Assembly (NCBI RefSeq): GCF_031127875.1
Contig: NZ_JARXIA010000008.1
Location: 124,001-188,000 of the forward strand
Source: Pelagicoccus sp. SDUM812005
GTDB taxonomy: Bacteria > Verrucomicrobiota > Verrucomicrobiia > Opitutales > Opitutaceae
Direction of reading: 5' to 3'
Length of the DNA stretch: 64,000 nt
Part shown: positions 61,984-64,000 of the stretch, piece after piece
Position numbering within the stretch: position 1 is the stretch's first letter
Layout: every line of letters begins with the position of its first letter
Translations under genes and position numbers: made by a program
Notes under the pieces: generated by a model
Databases searched by the model: none
Seen by the model: the letters and a program-made list of their open reading frames with translations, nothing else
Told to the model about the DNA's origin: nothing

Positions 61984-64000
61984 TTATTGAATACTGGCTT
62001 GGTTGAGCGTAGGTATCGAGAGCTCTTCGAGCTTCAGAACGTTCTTGGGCGTATCTGGAGTGGAGGGCTTGGGGACCACCTTCCAGAATTTGCTGATGGT
62101 TTTCTGCCAATCGTCCAGGAGAGTCTTGGCGTGCGGGCTTTGCGTGTTTTCGAGGTGAGCTTCTACGACTTTCTTGAGGGCATCGATTTCACCGCTGTCG
62201 CCGAGGCGCTCGATGTCTATCATGGCCGGATTGTAGTAGTTTTTGAAGGTGTTGTCCGCGTCGTAGACGAAGGCTAGTCCACCGCTCATACCCGCTCCGA
62301 AGTTTGTACCCGTTTTTCCAAGACAGACCACAAGGCCGCCGGTCATGTACTCGCAAGCATGGTCCCCGACCCCTTCGACGACCGCAATGGCGCCGGAGTT
62401 TCTTACTCCGAAACGCTCTCCAGCCAAGCCGGCCGCGAACAGGTTTCCGCCGGTGGCGCCGTAGAGGCAGGTGTTTCCGAGCAAGGTGTTTTGGGTCCAG
62501 TCGTAGGTTTGTTCTTCGCCAGGCCGGATAATGATCTCGCCGCCGCTCATCACTTTGCCGACGTAGTCGTTGGCCTCGCCGAGAAGCGTGACCTTGATGC
62601 CATGGGTGAGCAAGGTGCAGAAGCTTTGGCCAGCGGTTCCCTTGAAGACGAGATCGATGGAGCCGGGCGGCAGGTGGTTGCTGCCGCGGACGTAGGCCAC
62701 TTCTCCGGATAGTTTGGTGCCTAAGCAACGGTCGGTGTTTCCGACTCGATACTTGCCGCTAAAGGAGGCTGCTCGTCCGACTACGACGTCGTGGGATTCC
62801 TGGATAATGGTGTTGTCCAAGCTGCCGTCGAAGCCAAGGCGTTCGTTGCGTGGACGCGTGTGGATGCGTGGCGCTTCGCCGCTGGGGTCTGGATCGTGCA
62901 GGAGCCCGCTGAGGTTTACGGTCGCGGTCTTGGGATTCTCCGGATCGTCGATCTGTTCGAGGAACTCGGTACGCCCTACGAGGTGGTCGAGCTTGCGTAC
63001 GCCGAGCTTGGCCAAGTAGTAGCGCACGTCTTCGGCCACCGCGTTGAAGAAGTTGATCACGTTTTCGGCGGTGCCCTTGTATTTCGCTCGCAGGTCGTCG
63101 CGTTGAGTGGCGACGCCAACTGGACATGTATTCAAATGGCAAACACGGAACATGGCGCAGCTGGCGGCGATCATGGCGGAGGTTCCGAAGTTGAACTCTT
63201 CCGCTCCTAGGATGGCAGCGATGATGATGTCGCGGCCGGTTTTCATGCCTCCGTCCGTGCGGAGCGTGACGCGGTTGCGCAGTCCGTTCATCATCAGGAC
63301 TTGATGGGTTTCGGCGATGCCGATTTCCCAGGAGGATCCTGCGTGCTTAACGGAGGAAAGCGGCGATGCTGCGGTACCGCCGTCGTGTCCGGAAACGAGG
63401 ATGACGTCGGCGTAGGCTTTGGCCACGCCTGCGGCTACGGTTCCGACTCCGGAGCTGGAAACCAGCTTTACGCAGACCTTGGCTCTCGGGTTTACTTCCT
63501 TGAGGTCGAAGATGAGCTGAGCCAAATCCTCGATGGAGTAGATATCGTGGTGCGGCGGAGGAGAGATGAGCGTGACTCCGGGAACGCTGAAGCGAAGCTT
63601 GGCGATGAGGGGCGAAACCTTGTGACCGGGAAGCTGGCCGCCCTCGCCCGGCTTGGCGCCCTGGGCAATCTTGATTTCGATTTCCTTGGCGGAAGCGAGG
63701 TATTCGGCGGTGACCCCGAAACGGCCCGAGGCAACTTGCTTGATGGCGGAGGATGCGTTGTCGCCGTTTTCGAGCAGCGAGTAGCGCCGCGGCTCTTCGC
63801 CGCCCTCCCCTGAATTGGACTTGCCGCCGATACGGTTCATGGCGATGGCAAGAGTTTCGTGGCACTCGGGCGAAAGCGCGCCGAGCGACATGCCAGCGGT
63901 GCAGAAGCGTCGACGGATATCCTCAACTTCTTCTACTTGGCTGATATCGACTCCAGAATCTGGATACTTGATCCGGAGTAGATCTTTGATGGCGTAAGGT
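61984..64000 (-). CDS. gltB: Glutamate synthase large subunit, C-terminal part (5' end outside window)
   Basis: The frame is open to the right edge, so the start lies beyond the window; an internal ATG at 63891 is not the start. About 670 residues are visible. FMN-binding synthase domain: GGKSNSGEGGE, SPPPHHDIYSIEDLAQLIFD, KLVSSSGVGTVAAGVAKA and SGHDGGTAASP; the 3Fe-4S cysteines in ASCAMFRVCHLNTCPVGVATQ; then the C-terminal GXGXG beta-helix domain (GSNHLPPGSIDL, YDADNTFKNYYN). It makes glutamate from glutamine and 2-oxoglutarate. Confidence 0.95.
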   Translation of the reverse strand, partial: PYAIKDLLRIKYPDSGVDISQVEEVEDIRRRFCTAGMSLGALSPECHETLAIAMNRIGGKSNSGEGGEEPRRYSLLENGDNASSAIKQVASGRFGVTAEYLASAKEIEIKIAQGAKPGEGGQLPGHKVSPLIAKLRFSVPGVTLISPPPHHDIYSIEDLAQLIFDLKEVNPRAKVCVKLVSSSGVGTVAAGVAKAYADVILVSGHDGGTAASPLSSVKHAGSSWEIGIAETHQVLMMNGLRNRVTLRTDGGMKTGRDIIIAAILGAEEFNFGTSAMIAASCAMFRVCHLNTCPVGVATQRDDLRAKYKGTAENVINFFNAVAEDVRYYLAKLGVRKLDHLVGRTEFLEQIDDPENPKTATVNLSGLLHDPDPSGEAPRIHTRPRNERLGFDGSLDNTIIQESHDVVVGRAASFSGKYRVGNTDRCLGTKLSGEVAYVRGSNHLPPGSIDLVFKGTAGQSFCTLLTHGIKVTLLGEANDYVGKVMSGGEIIIRPGEEQTYDWTQNTLLGNTCLYGATGGNLFAAGLAGERFGVRNSGAIAVVEGVGDHACEYMTGGLVVCLGKTGTNFGAGMSGGLAFVYDADNTFKNYYNPAMIDIERLGDSGEIDALKKVVEAHLENTQSPHAKTLLDDWQKTISKFWKVVPKPSTPDTPKNVLKLEELSIPTLNQASIQ

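Noticed and set aside
1-64000. CRISPR arrays, tRNA, rRNA, integrase or prophage modules
   Set aside because: No regularly spaced direct repeats, cloverleaf-like sequences or integrase genes were recognised; the only mobile-type gene is the RAYT transposase.

Overview
The window is a stretch of bacterial chromosome with GC-rich third codon positions. Gene content suggests a Gram-negative member of the Verrucomicrobiota, probably Opitutia (Pelagicoccus/Puniceicoccales-like). This is an inference from gene families and repeat types; there is no rRNA or other marker here to prove it. No tRNA, rRNA, CRISPR array or prophage was seen. Both end genes (an ABC-2 permease at the left, glutamate synthase gltB at the right) run off the window.

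Layout. 1-5.2 kb: ABC permease end, then two overlapping genes for exported, apparently related alpha-helical proteins of unknown role. 5.2-13.1 kb (minus): a compact chemosensory operon cheY-cheA-cheW-mcp-cheY-cheB-cheR whose receptor carries an Aer-like redox PAS domain. 13.4-18.7 kb (plus, divergent): a receiver/PP2C/anti-sigma-ATPase fusion, a STAS antagonist, a soluble protein with a degenerate chemoreceptor tip, and a membrane-anchored subtilase. 19-22.6 kb (minus): flotillin, YqiJ-like, PspA-like and an unknown helical protein. 22.8-24.2 kb: ThiS/MoaD-like protein plus an Asp-box (BNR) propeller. 24.2-29 kb (minus): membrane-anchored TAXI protein, lipoprotein hydrolase, DUF4105 and DUF3015 proteins. 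29-36 kb: an ECF sigma/anti-sigma/CpxP-like operon divergent from a TolC-MacA-MacB-type efflux operon ending in another Spy/CpxP-like protein. 36-37.1 kb: a REP-associated (RAYT) transposase flanked by palindromes. 37.2-44.2 kb (minus): arginine biosynthesis argC-argJ-argB-argD-argF-argG, with palindromic repeats in three spacers. 44.3-45.2 kb: rplM-rpsI. 45.3-64 kb: mostly housekeeping genes (cca-like nucleotidyltransferase, MGMT, transaldolase, SIS isomerase, pssA, dnaN, moaA, cinA, uvrC, gltB) interrupted by the most unusual locus of the window.

That locus, at 47.9-50.5 kb, is a divergent pair: a secreted protein with three tandem RidA-type domains, and a Tat-exported D-amino-acid-oxidase-like flavoprotein in which the family's normally C-terminal signature lies before the FAD-binding Rossmann motif, i.e. 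it looks circularly permuted. Oxidation of D-amino acids yields reactive imines, which RidA proteins hydrolyse, so the pair reads as a candidate periplasmic D-amino-acid oxidation and imine-clearing module.

Two further signals stand out: a 7-8 base word (GTATCCA, and especially GTATCCAA, on either strand) far more frequent than composition predicts, and a partner-switching operon that shares an intergenic region with the chemosensory operon and encodes its own receptor-like coiled coil.
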